Assembly (NCBI RefSeq): GCF_016888165.1
Contig: NZ_JACSWC010000421.1
Location: forward strand, 1-64,000
Reading direction: 5' to 3'
Source of the DNA: Halomicronema sp. CCY15110
GTDB lineage: Bacteria > Cyanobacteriota > Cyanobacteriia > Phormidesmidales > Phormidesmidaceae
Length of the DNA: 64,000 nt
The notes below the pieces were generated by a model. The model made no database searches and was not told the DNA's origin. It was given only the letters and a program-made list of their open reading frames with translations. Below are positions 9,205-18,700 of the stretch, piece by piece. Position 1 is the first letter of the stretch, and the number at the start of each line of letters is the position of its first letter. The position numbers and the translations under genes were made by a program.

Positions 9205-9247
9205 CCGCGATCGCTCGTTTTTTCTACTTAAAACGGAGCGATCGCGG
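9205..9247. terminator. Bidirectional terminator with HIP1 arms
   Basis: Arms CCGCGATCGCTC (9205-9216) and GAGCGATCGCGG (9236-9247) are exact reverse complements. The stem can extend by GTTTT/AAAAC after one bulge, and the loop is T/A-rich. It lies between two convergent genes, so it can serve both strands. Each arm contains the HIP1 octamer GCGATCGC. Confidence 0.75.
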
Positions 9248-9272
9248 CGACCATTGCTTCACCAGGGAGCGA

Positions 9273-9701
9273 CTAAATTTGCTCCCACATGACCCGCAGG
9301 CCATCGGGTAAGGTCTTGCTAATTTCTTTGGCTTGCTCATCGGAAATGGATTCCCGCGCGGTCGAAAAGACCGCAATCACCACCGCTTCAGGCGTGACAT
9401 TTTTGGGCACGCCGCCTTCTTGCTTAATCCGCCGGAGAAACAATTCCGAATCAATTTCGAGCGGCGGGCGAAACCGACTCAGAAACGACACGATCGGATT
9501 ATCGTCCCGCCAGATATCGGCCATGTCGGCATTTTTGAAGGCCGCTTCCGTCTGTTGGTCGGTGTCGGTCGACATCAAGTCGCGCATCGTCCGAAAGACC
9601 ACCGTAGTGAGATCCTTGGCGTCGTAAATATCGGGCAAGCTGGCTCGTTGCATAACTTTTTCATAAAAAGCTCGCTCGGTTGCGCTGAAACTTTCGGCCA
9701 T
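9273..9701 (-). CDS. DUF2267 domain protein
   Basis: This 142-residue soluble helical protein matches the DUF2267 family: an N-terminal Phe-Tyr-containing helix, a central DL(T/M) block and the LFLRRI stretch, with a second half-repeat containing VFSTARESISDEQAKEI and ending LP.GLR.MW. The two halves look like a duplicated helical unit. The molecular function of the family is unknown. The ATG at 9701 is preceded by a strong ribosome-binding site, GGAGG. Transcription starts from the 368-bp spacer shared with the divergent large membrane protein gene. Confidence 0.75.
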   Translation of the reverse strand: MAESFSATERAFYEKVMQRASLPDIYDAKDLTTVVFRTMRDLMSTDTDQQTEAAFKNADMADIWRDDNPIVSFLSRFRPPLEIDSELFLRRIKQEGGVPKNVTPEAVVIAVFSTARESISDEQAKEISKTLPDGLRVMWEQI

Positions 9702-10069
9702 GACGCTTAAAACCTCCGTTGATTCACAGACGATATAATTGCAGCCCCGTGGGGCTTGTGGCGATGCTATCACGTCCCCACCGGAGCGCCGCCTAACTTT
9801 TGTAATAGCCGCTACGAAATTTTTCTCTGGGGCACTGTCACTCAGTTCAAAGGTGGCATCTGGGCCATCGGCTGCCGCAGGGCGATCGCGGCCATGGCCT
9901 AGGCCCAGGGCGGAACGGGCCAGGCATCCTGCTACGACTTATCAAAAAACCGCTCAGGTGAATCGGTTGACCACCACAACAGGGTATTTTTGCTTTATTG
10001 TGTTGCAGCGTTTGGGGTAACTCGGGGGCGGGCACTGCGATCGCCCCTGTTGCCAAAGGACTCATCTCT
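9702..10069. promoter_or_regulatory. Divergent promoter spacer
   Basis: This 368-bp gene-free spacer separates the divergent DUF2267 gene and the 1235-residue membrane protein gene, so it must hold both promoters. I see no clear -35/-10 pair. AAGGA at about 10056 serves as the ribosome-binding site for the ATG at 10070. Confidence 0.4.
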
Positions 10070-13000
10070 ATGCTCGATCGCTTTTGGTATGTCATTGGCT
10101 ATGTGTTTGCCCTGAATAGCGAAGCTTTCCGAGTAGCGGCAACCCTCTCCCAGGGCGTGCAGTTGGCCTTGCTCATCGTGCTGTTTGCGGGGTTGTCGCG
10201 CAGCATTGGCCAGTGCGCCATTCTCTTTTTTAATCAGGTTAAACCGCTACGTTTTTTCCTGAGTCTGCTCATCAGTGCGGTGTTATTTGTGGGTGGGTTT
10301 TTGGCCCTGGTGGGGGCGACCTGGCTCATTACGCTGCTGCCCTGGTCGGTGCAGCTCTCGTTTAGCACCTTGGTGATTGTGCTGGGGGCCGCCTATGCGC
10401 CGCTGCTCTTTAGCTTTTTGGGCGCGCTGCCCTACGCCGGGCAACCCCTTCTCAATATCCTCTCGATTTGGCATCTCCTCGCCATGGTGGTGGGGTTTGG
10501 GGCGGTGACGGGGCTCAATCTGCCTGAGTCATTTGGGTATGTCGGATTTGGCTGGGTGCTGCTGCAAATTATTGAGCAAACGATTGGTCGCCCGATCGCC
10601 GCTTTTGCGCGCTGGCTGGCTGACACGGTGGCGGGGGTTGATCTCAAAACCGATCGCGACGAACTGACGGCCCATTTTCGCGATCGCGTCGAAGCGTCGA
10701 CCCAGGAACTCAAAGCCGAAGTGGAATCGCACCTCAACACCCTCAACACCGTCAAACCAGAACTGCAAACAACCGGGCCCGTCACCGTGGCCGACTCCAC
10801 CGACCCGGTACCGCCAGCGACCGTGGGCTTAGGCGAAGTGGTCACCACCGTGACCGCCCAACCGACCGTGACGAAAGGCGCAGAGCGGAGCCCGCGACAA
10901 CTCTTGAGAACCCTCTTCGGGGTGGCGCTGATGGTGATCTTGACCCTGGTGGTCTTAGCCTTTTTAAAACCCGTTCGGGTCTGGTGGTTTGGCTGGTTTG
11001 GGCAATTGCCGACGCTGCTGCGGTTTGTGCTGCAACTCACGTGGATTGGCATTGTCGCGGTGATTGTAGCGGGTCTGTTGGCCCCGCTAGAGACCCTCGG
11101 CTGGTGGGCCGGTTGGTTTGACGATGAGGTCAACACCACGGTGAATACGGGGGATTTGGCACGCCCCGTGGCGGATACGCAGCAGATTCAGCGGTATGTG
11201 GTCTATTTAGACGGCATTGGCATCTCCAGCTTTGAATATTTGCCCGATGTGGAAACGTTTTTAGATGCCCTGGCCCCTCAGCTACCGGACGATGTGGCGC
11301 TGGTGCGGGGCATCATGCCCTACTCTGTGATGAATCGCCCGTTGGACGAAGACCGCACCCTGTCCTTCTTTTGGCGCTATGCGGACAAACTGCGGTTCGC
11401 CAACCCCGCCAGCATCCTGGGGCTGATTGTGAATATCCGCAATATTTTGATCGTCGGGGTGTCGGCGGATAAGCGCTATGGGCCGTTGTATAACCAGGGC
11501 ATCGCGCAAATTGTCTTCAGCGGTCTGCTCAAAAATGGCTATCGGTTAGGCAGCGGTACCCCGGTCACGTTCATTGGCTACAGCGGCGGCGGCCAAATGT
11601 CTGGTGCCAGTGCGCCGTTTCTCAAGCGGGCGATCGCGGCCCCCATCGACGTGATTTCCCTCGGGGGCGTCATGAGTGCCAACAACAACTTTTTGCAGCT
11701 GGAGCACTTTCACCATCTCAAGGGCGATCGCGACGTGGTGGAGCCGATGGGAACCATCATGTTTCCCGGTCGGTGGAAACTGTTTTTTCTGTCGTTTTGG
11801 AATCGGGCCAAACGATTGGGCAAAATCACCCTGATCTCCCTGGGGCCAGTGGGGCATAACGTCCCCGGTGGCATCCTGGATCCCCAGGTCATCTTGGCGG
11901 ATGGGCGCAGCTCGCTCCAACAAACCATCGACACGATCAACACCATCCTCAAAGGGGAGTTGACGAGTGATCAGGCGATCGCCCCGGCGAAACCGAGCAA
12001 CTACACCCTGTATCGGGAGTCGCTGCTGTGTCAGCCCGGTTACTTTCCCATTGCCCAATCCCTTGATCCAGCCTTATATCAACCGGTTGGGCCGTGGCTA
12101 GGACGCTTGATTTTGCCCGCAAAAGAGGCGCGATCGCAGGTCAAAGGCACCCTGATCGAATTGCACCATGCGCCGCCCGCTTATGCTCACCTCGTCGGTC
12201 AAACAGTGCCCCTGCGGTGGAACCTAGAACAGCCCGAGGTGCAAGATTTCGTCAAAGCTGTGACGCGGGATGTGAACTTTAGCGCCGACGCCGAATACAA
12301 CAGTAAATTTGGCGGCATGGTGCTGCCCGATCGCATCAATCGTTGGCGACAGGTCGATCCGCTGGAATCCTTAGCTGCCGGACATCCGGTTGATGACATC
12401 ACCGTGATGTTGGAGGCGATCGCCGTGCGCACCGACTCAGCCGGTCAGACTGCCCTCTACACCCAGGAGCAACCTGTCGAGGTCAGCGGTCGCTACTACG
12501 CCCTAGTGCAGTTCATCGCGCCAGTGGGCACCGACCAATATCGGGTGCGCCATTTCAACCGGGCTACACGCCGCTTTGATGGCCCGGAAACGTTAATGGG
12601 CACGCCCCCGGTGCTCATCGCCAAAGACTACGGCAGTTACCCTTCCACCACCCACCGTGTCGAACAATCGCCCTGCAATGAACAGGGGTGGTACGTCTAC
12701 GGTACTCAGGATGTGGCGGGGCAGTTTGTGGTGCAGGCGTGGATGCCGCGATCGCTCATGCGCCTCCAGCCCGATCGCGTCATTTTTGGCCCCAAAGTGA
12801 CCTATCGCCACATTCGTCGAGAAACCTGGGCCAATGTCGCGGCGCAGAAAGGGCACGTTTCTTCCGTCTTAGGCACGCCGCGCGACAACGGTTCTTCAGC
12901 GGCGATTCAAGCCGCCATTGAGGATTGGCGGGAGGGCGATCGCGCCCTGGTGCTACATACCTACGGCGGCATCGGTGGGGCGAAAAAAGAACCCGCTGCG

Positions 13001-13777
13001 GCCACCCCGATTTTCTTTGGTCACTTCGCCTTTGGCGTGGCTGAAGTAATGCGCGACCCACTGGCGGATGAACTGCGGTTCGATATTCGCTATTACCAGG
13101 TCTACACCCAAAATACCGATGGCCTGGTGGCGGGCACCCTGCACTGGTCGCGTTACCTCGGCCACCGTCAACTCGGCTGGCTAGGCAATCGTCCCACCTG
13201 CGACATCGTGCTCAAGCTGGCCTGCTTTACCGAAGGGTATGGCTTGGTCGCCGCCGATCAGCGATCGCCCCTGCGCCGGATGGAAGCCTTTTTGATGGCC
13301 ATGACCGCCCGCTACCGCATCGGTGACGGTACCGGAGCCACCTACGTTGGCCCCGCCAATAACTGTTCCCAGGATTCCAACCAAGCCCTCTTTGCCGCCA
13401 TTCAGCAAATTGTGGAAGATATTGGCGATAACGAAGCACAGCTGCGGCAGTGGGCGCAAACCCAACCCGAGCAAGCCGCACGCTTTGCCGAACTCGCCCA
13501 GTTCGGCCATGACCTCAAAAAAGCCTTGCGACCCTTTGGCAAAACCCGCGCCGATTGGGAAACCAACGCCTTTAACCTAGGCAGCACCATCGAAGACAAG
13601 CCCTTGCAAAACCTGATGACGGGCATCACCAGCTGGCGCACCCTGCTACCCCGCAAAGCCAGCGACACCGTTGCCCGCAAGTTTCTCGACTATGGCGCTG
13701 CCGCCTGGATTCTGCGCACCAACCAAGTCGGCGGCCACGACCCCGATATCGAACCCATCGCCCCGATGACGCTCTAA
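10070..13777 (+). CDS. Large multidomain membrane protein with hydrolase-like and cysteine-protease-like regions
   Basis: This 1235-residue protein has about six hydrophobic helices in residues 1-190, a charged linker, and two more helices around 285-350. Next is a soluble region opening with VVYLDGIGI that contains GYSGGG (Ser505), the nucleophile-elbow pattern of alpha/beta hydrolases. The C-terminal third carries FFGHFAFG (His985) and PANNCSQDS (Cys1099), which look like the His and Cys of a papain-like or NlpC/P60-like fold. Similar long cyanobacterial proteins have been labelled predicted Abi/CAAX proteases; I recognise the type only loosely. The ATG at 10070 follows AAGGA and is preferred over an upstream TTG. 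It is monocistronic. Both catalytic assignments are inference from motifs. Confidence 0.6.
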   Translation: MLDRFWYVIGYVFALNSEAFRVAATLSQGVQLALLIVLFAGLSRSIGQCAILFFNQVKPLRFFLSLLISAVLFVGGFLALVGATWLITLLPWSVQLSFSTLVIVLGAAYAPLLFSFLGALPYAGQPLLNILSIWHLLAMVVGFGAVTGLNLPESFGYVGFGWVLLQIIEQTIGRPIAAFARWLADTVAGVDLKTDRDELTAHFRDRVEASTQELKAEVESHLNTLNTVKPELQTTGPVTVADSTDPVPPATVGLGEVVTTVTAQPTVTKGAERSPRQLLRTLFGVALMVILTLVVLAFLKPVRVWWFGWFGQLPTLLRFVLQLTWIGIVAVIVAGLLAPLETLGWWAGWFDDEVNTTVNTGDLARPVADTQQIQRYVVYLDGIGISSFEYLPDVETFLDALAPQLPDDVALVRGIMPYSVMNRPLDEDRTLSFFWRYADKLRFANPASILGLIVNIRNILIVGVSADKRYGPLYNQGIAQIVFSGLLKNGYRLGSGTPVTFIGYSGGGQMSGASAPFLKRAIAAPIDVISLGGVMSANNNFLQLEHFHHLKGDRDVVEPMGTIMFPGRWKLFFLSFWNRAKRLGKITLISLGPVGHNVPGGILDPQVILADGRSSLQQTIDTINTILKGELTSDQAIAPAKPSNYTLYRESLLCQPGYFPIAQSLDPALYQPVGPWLGRLILPAKEARSQVKGTLIELHHAPPAYAHLVGQTVPLRWNLEQPEVQDFVKAVTRDVNFSADAEYNSKFGGMVLPDRINRWRQVDPLESLAAGHPVDDITVMLEAIAVRTDSAGQTALYTQEQPVEVSGRYYALVQFIAPVGTDQYRVRHFNRATRRFDGPETLMGTPPVLIAKDYGSYPSTTHRVEQSPCNEQGWYVYGTQDVAGQFVVQAWMPRSLMRLQPDRVIFGPKVTYRHIRRETWANVAAQKGHVSSVLGTPRDNGSSAAIQAAIEDWREGDRALVLHTYGGIGGAKKEPAAATPIFFGHFAFGVAEVMRDPLADELRFDIRYYQVYTQNTDGLVAGTLHWSRYLGHRQLGWLGNRPTCDIVLKLACFTEGYGLVAADQRSPLRRMEAFLMAMTARYRIGDGTGATYVGPANNCSQDSNQALFAAIQQIVEDIGDNEAQLRQWAQTQPEQAARFAELAQFGHDLKKALRPFGKTRADWETNAFNLGSTIEDKPLQNLMTGITSWRTLLPRKASDTVARKFLDYGAAAWILRTNQVGGHDPDIEPIAPMTL

Positions 13778-13970
13778 AGTTGCTCCCGAGCAATTTCTGC
13801 AATCCGAAGAGTCTAAAAAAACGTGAGTTCGCCGAAACGTTGAAAATTTTCGCAGAGTCCTCTGCATTTGCAAGCCTCTCACCAGGGCATCAGGGTTTGA
13901 AGCCTTTTTCCCTTTGGGAGAGAGGTTTGGAGAGAGGGCAAAAGGCATCTGTCGAACTGACTTAAAAAAC

Positions 13971-14038
13971 TTCCAGTCACGAAATCATCAGATGATTAAG
14001 CAATTTCCAGCAACAAAATCATCAGATGATGAGGTGTG
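13971..14038. repeat. 34-bp direct repeat, two units, each with a 13-bp palindrome
   Basis: Both units start TTCCAG (13971 and 14005) and contain ATCATCAGATGAT (13984-13996 and 14018-14030), a 6+1+6 palindrome. The two units match at most positions over about 27 bp. The period of 34 bp is slightly over three helical turns. Confidence 0.75.
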
Positions 14039-14052
14039 AAATGGTGAAAATA

Positions 14053-14078
14053 CCCCCAATGCGGTACTGCACTGGGGG
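14053..14078 (-). terminator. Hairpin terminator for the DUF4383 gene
   Basis: Arms CCCCCA (14053-14058) and TGGGGG (14073-14078), with an inner TGC/GCA pairing, form a compact stem. On the minus strand it is followed by TATTTTC, a weak T-tract. It lies about 70 bp beyond the stop of the DUF4383 gene. Confidence 0.5.
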
Positions 14079-14149
14079 CACTGTAGTCGACTAATTCAGC
14101 CTTCGCAAACCAGGAATCTATGGGCTTGTTCAGAACTCATAGAGTCTGC

Positions 14150-14635
14150 CTAAAGAATTTCAGCCGCCGTCGCATCTTCCTTTAATTCACGTTTGAACAG
14201 CGTCAGCAGCGAAGGCGTTACAAAGAAGCCGAAATAAATACCCAGCAAACCAGTCACACCGTGCAACAAGACATCAAATCCAAACAGTGGAAACAGGCCA
14301 AAGACCGTCTTGGTAAATGGAATAGTTCCCAGCAGGCCAAGGGCGGCATAATAGATGCCCAGTTGTCCGGAAAAGAAGCGGGAACTGTCTAGCGAGATCG
14401 CAGCCGCAATGCCAATCAGTCCAGTTGCGATATGGATGATGTTAATGGGCGCATTCACTGGCAAAATGCCTAACAAATAACCATATTCTGCCGCAATGCC
14501 ATACTGCTTAATAGCAGCATCAGTGCCTGGGTGACCCACTAAGGCAGGCACAAACCCCATCGCTCCGATGACGACATAGACAATCCCGATAACTAAGGCA
14601 AACTTTTGGGCAGTTTTCATAGGGGTAGTTTTCAT
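14150..14635 (-). CDS. DUF4383 family integral membrane protein
   Basis: This 161-residue protein has four predicted transmembrane helices (about 5-25, 45-75, 85-105 and 120-142). The pattern matches DUF4383: an N-terminal VIGIVYVVIGAMGFVP helix, a central INIIHIATGLIGIAAA helix and a HG.TGLLGIYFG helix with a conserved His-Gly. The function of the family is unknown; no transport or redox motif is visible. Several in-frame ATGs occur (14668, 14635, 14620). I place the start at 14635, where GAGG lies upstream, giving the normal family length. It is monocistronic with its own downstream hairpin. Confidence 0.75.
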   Translation of the reverse strand: MKTTPMKTAQKFALVIGIVYVVIGAMGFVPALVGHPGTDAAIKQYGIAAEYGYLLGILPVNAPINIIHIATGLIGIAAAISLDSSRFFSGQLGIYYAALGLLGTIPFTKTVFGLFPLFGFDVLLHGVTGLLGIYFGFFVTPSLLTLFKRELKEDATAAEIL

Positions 14636-15114
14636 AACTTTAACTAACCTCGACAAGTGATGTTTCATCTACTTGAAAATTTAGCAAGCGGCTAGAGAAT
14701 AAACTTCCCTTGAAAGAAGTAACTGGATCTACGGCTACGGATAGACGACTCTCCTGACTTGACGCTGCCGAGAGGCGTGATTATCTGCTCAAGTGCTTGT
14801 TCAGTCAGGGGTTGAAGTAGATGGCGGGAAAGAACTTAGGGATCTGCAACTAAATAAAGTACCGATTCAATCCGGTTTCGACTTCGCTCAACCTACCAGT
14901 ATCGAGAGTTGAGCGGAGTCGAAACTCGGTTCCTGGGGATCTTTTTTGCGCGCAAGTCCCTTACTCGACGTTTGTGCTGAGGCCAAAGTTAATTTTCTGT
15001 GCATAGCCGACAATGCTGAGGTGGTCGTTCTTTTCAAGCGGAGATGACCTTGAAATATTGTGAGCGCCAGGTCTTCCTTGGTTGTGTTTTTTTGCGAGAT
15101 GTTGGCGATCGCCC
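14636..15114. other. Gene-free spacer with a REP-like inverted repeat
   Basis: No gene is apparent. The spacer includes the promoter region of the DUF4383 gene and the inverted repeat at 14875-14925. A frame crossing this region opposite to lepB is a shadow. Confidence 0.5.
14875..14925. repeat. REP-like inverted repeat (GTTTCGACTTCGCTCAAC / GTTGAGCGGAGTCGAAAC)
   Basis: The 18-bp arms at 14875-14892 and 14908-14925 pair with a single mismatch around a 15-bp loop. Sixteen bases of the right arm recur exactly at 12-27 of the window. A related but different element containing TCGAAGCCCTGCGACAGG lies at 50460-50500. Confidence 0.75.
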
Positions 15115-15756
15115 TCAAGATTCCCCAAGGCGATCGGGCGTTGCTAAAGACACAGAACCGGCGCGGGAGAGGGGCCAAAAGCGAAACCGGGCGATGCCGA
15201 TGATGTTGTCTTGGGGGAGGATACCCCACACGTGGGAGTCGTTGCTGTCGTTGCGGTTGTCGCCCATCACGAAGAGGCCACCTGGGGGCACTGTGATGGA
15301 GCCCATGAGATAGTCGGGCGGCTCTAGGGTATAGCTTTCTTGCAGGGGCTGCCCATCGACCAGCACTTGATGATCGCTGACGGTGACGGTTTCGCCGGGG
15401 GTCGCAATCACCCGTTTGATGAAGGCTTGATCGCCCCGATAGCCATATTCCTGCAGCTGCGGCGGCGGTTGAAAGACGATGATGTCGCCCAGGTGGGGCG
15501 GGTGCAGGCGGGTGGAAATTTTGTCGACCAGGAGGCGATCGCCCACGTGCAGCGTCGGCTCCATGGAATTGGAGGGAATAAACCGGGGTTCGGCAATGAA
15601 GATGCGCAAAAAAACGGCAATGACGAGGGCGATCGCGAGAATCTGAATATTTTCGCGCTGACCCTTCCACAAACGCCGCCACAGCGGTTGTGGGGGCGGC
15701 GTGGCGGCGTCCTCTGAGGATTCAGTTGTCGATAACTCATCGGGCTTAGACTTCAT
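15115..15756 (-). CDS. lepB: Signal peptidase I
   Basis: This 213-residue type I leader peptidase cleaves signal peptides of exported proteins at the outer face of the membrane. It has a cytoplasmic N-terminus rich in Pro, Ser and Glu, one transmembrane helix (about residues 37-55), the catalytic Ser64 in SNSMEPT, the catalytic Lys114 in AFIKRVIA, and the family boxes GDIIVF and FVMGDNRNDSNDS. The C-terminus is slightly longer than in minimal homologues. A GTG at 15759 and an ATG at 15756 are adjacent; the ATG is used. The start lies 11 bases beyond the stop of tamB on the same strand, so the two are almost certainly one transcript. Confidence 0.95.
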   Translation of the reverse strand: MKSKPDELSTTESSEDAATPPPQPLWRRLWKGQRENIQILAIALVIAVFLRIFIAEPRFIPSNSMEPTLHVGDRLLVDKISTRLHPPHLGDIIVFQPPPQLQEYGYRGDQAFIKRVIATPGETVTVSDHQVLVDGQPLQESYTLEPPDYLMGSITVPPGGLFVMGDNRNDSNDSHVWGILPQDNIIGIARFRFWPLSRAGSVSLATPDRLGES

Positions 15757-15767
15757 CACACCATCGC

Positions 15768-18700
15768 TTAAAACCGCGTCTCATACTCTAACAGGACGCC
15801 GGTGCGATCGCGGAAGTCCTCATAACTGGTAGTGCCCCGCAGGACAAATTCATCGCTGAGGCGATAGCGAGTGTTGAACTGAAACGGCGTATCATTCGTC
15901 AACACCTTCAATACTGAAACCGAGATGGTGGGGCTAATTTCAAACCCCACTTCTGCGCCAATATCAGATCCCTCGTTGACGCCACCCGTCCCGTCTGACA
16001 CTTGGAATAGACGCACCTCACTGATGGGCACGGTATCGCCCAGAAAATCACGCACCGTATTCAACAGCGCCGACCCGACAAACGTACCAATGCCCGTCAA
16101 GGCGTTATCACTGCCGAGGGCATCAATCGCACCAATGACGTTGCCGCTCAGCAACGCGACAATTTCGCCCTCCGAGCGAGGGGGCGAACTGCGGAGGGTT
16201 AAATTGCGTGAATCGGTCGTGAGATTGGCGAGTTCACTGGCGGGGCCGGTATAACGAGCGTTAATGCGCACTAACCGATTGCCTTGCTGAGTCAGGCCAA
16301 TGGCTTCCAGGGTGGTGTTGTCTGGCACTTCATTGCGGGGAAAGGGACTGGTGGTGACCTGCACACCCGATGAGGAGGCTTCCGGTAATGAGGTTTGCAA
16401 GGTCACATCGAGTAGCGGATCAAAAGAGCCGCGAAAATCGGCGCGATCGTCATCACCGGCGAGCCGCAGTTCCACCGCAAATAGGCCGATGCGCCCCGAT
16501 GGCAGCTGAATCGTGCCGGTGGGGCGCAGGGTTGACAGGGTGCCGTCTAGCCGCATCCCACCCTGGGCGTTCACATTGAGATAGTTGCCCTGCACAATAT
16601 TGATGTCGCGCCGCAGCAAAATGCGCAGATCCGCAAACGCGAACGGCGGAAAAATGCTGTCTCCCCCATTTCTCTCAACCGTCGCCGGGGGCGTGGTGCC
16701 CCTCCCTTCGGGAATCGTGATGGTGCCACCCGATAAGTCAATGGCTCCAGTGAGCTGGGGCCCCAGCAGTAAACTGCCGACTAGCTGCATTTCGCCATTC
16801 ACCTGCCCCTCATAGAGTCCCTGCAAGTCGAGGGCAATATTGTCGAGATTTAACGTCAGGGGCTGGTATTGGGGACTCGCTGCTTCAGCCGTCGTCGGCT
16901 CGTCGGGGGCGATCGCGGTGGGCGGCGAGGCGTCCTCATCTTCCTCAGGGGCGGCGGCGTCATCCGCAAAGTCGGCCAACGTATCGAGCGGCAGCAGCAG
17001 GGGAAACAGGCCACGAGCTGAGAGTTGCCCTTCGCTAAATTGTCCGGTGAGCTGTTCCACTTCGATCGCTTGAATGCTGGGCACCAGCCGAACGCGCCCG
17101 GTGACATTCGTCATGGGCACCGGCAGGGCACTGGCCGAAATGGTGGCATCGTCTAGGGTGATCAGCCCTTGAAATGTCTCAGGCAAACTATTGTTGGTTT
17201 GCAAATCGCCCGCAATGTCGAGGATGACTTCACCCTGACCGTCTTCCCAGGCCACTTGCTGGGTAAACAAATTGAGCAATGCCAAGCCTTCGTTTTTGAC
17301 ATTGGCCCGTAGCAAATAGCTTTGGTCGGCGGGCTCAATGTCCACAAATCCTAATCGATAGGGCACCGCCGCCGTCAGCGTCAGGGGATCATCCGCCCCA
17401 ATTAACGACAGTTGTGCGTCCAGGCCCGCCCGGGCGTTGAGGTAAGAAAAGGTCGCCGTCGTGTTGGAAATGGCGGTGCCATTGAGGGTGCCGTCAATCA
17501 CTTCCAGTTGCCCGGTGAGCTGGGGGTTGCCCAGGCGACCGCCCAAAGTCGCGGTACTGTTGAGGCGGCCATCGAGGTCAAAGGGCAAATTGGCAAAGTC
17601 TTCAAGATTGCTGATCGGGACGTTGGTGATTTCTAGCAGCATTTCTCGTGCGGTCTGATCTTGCGGATCGAGGGAAAAACTGCCAGTGAGGGCCGCTGAG
17701 GCCAGGCCGCCCTCCTCATTAGAGTTGAACTGCAAGGGGGCAAAGGTGACCAGCCCATTTTGATAACTCCCTTGGGCGACCATCTGGTCGGCGCTGATGT
17801 CCGGGCCCCAGGTCCAGTTTTCGCCCGCCAGGTCAAAGGTGGCGCGGAGATCGGCGGGTAGGGTCGCGGTCACATTAACGCGACCCGCAAAGCTGCCCTC
17901 CAACTCGCTCAGCGGTGGAATGGGGGCTTCTTGGGCAGCAATTTCGTCCAGAATTTGGATTTCGATGATTTCCGATAGTCGCCGCAGTTGGTTCAGCAGG
18001 GTGTCGTTGGGGCTGCCGACGGGATTGGTCGCCAAAATTTTGGCTGCTTCCAGGGTGGAGGCGGGAATGAAGCCTTCATTGGGTGCCAGTCCCCGGCGAA
18101 AGTCTGCGAGTTCCTGAATCTGGAGCATTTTTAAGAGGTCACGCAGTTCGCCCGCTTCCGCCGAGAAGGTGCCGACCAGTTGAGGGGTTTGCCCCAGACT
18201 ATAGCGACCGGACACATTGTAAGTACGGGTGGCGATCGCCTGCCCGCGTTCATTGCGATCGGCCATGACGATTTGCCCGTTATCGAGCTGGGCTACGCCA
18301 TCGGCATAGCGAAAGCCGCCATACAGCCGATCCACATTCAAATAGCCAAACCCGAGATATTCCACATCAAACTGACCGATCGCGTCCCCCGTGCGGAGAT
18401 TGATACTCGCGTTGGCAAAGTCTACCCGCCCCCGCAGTGAGCCGTAGGCCGCCGGTTCAGCGGGGATATTCAGCACTGAAATCGGGAAGTTATAAAGCTG
18501 GGCTTGCAGCAGGTCACCTTCGGTGGTGGCGGTGGCGATCGCCTCCCCAGCGCGAATTTCCGCATTCAACTGGCGAGTTTGGGGCACATAGGTCGCGGTA
18601 ATTTGGTCATTGTTGCCTAACAACTCGACCGCCAAGCCCGCTTGATTGGCGTAAGTCACCGGACCAGATAAGCGCGGGTCAAAGACTAAATCGTTGAGGG

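Larger units (their letters stand above)
13778..14149. other. Intergenic spacer with tandem palindromic repeat
   Basis: No gene is seen between the large membrane protein and the DUF4383 gene, which converge here. The spacer holds a 34-bp tandem repeat (13971-14038) and a terminator-like hairpin (14053-14078). Confidence 0.6.
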
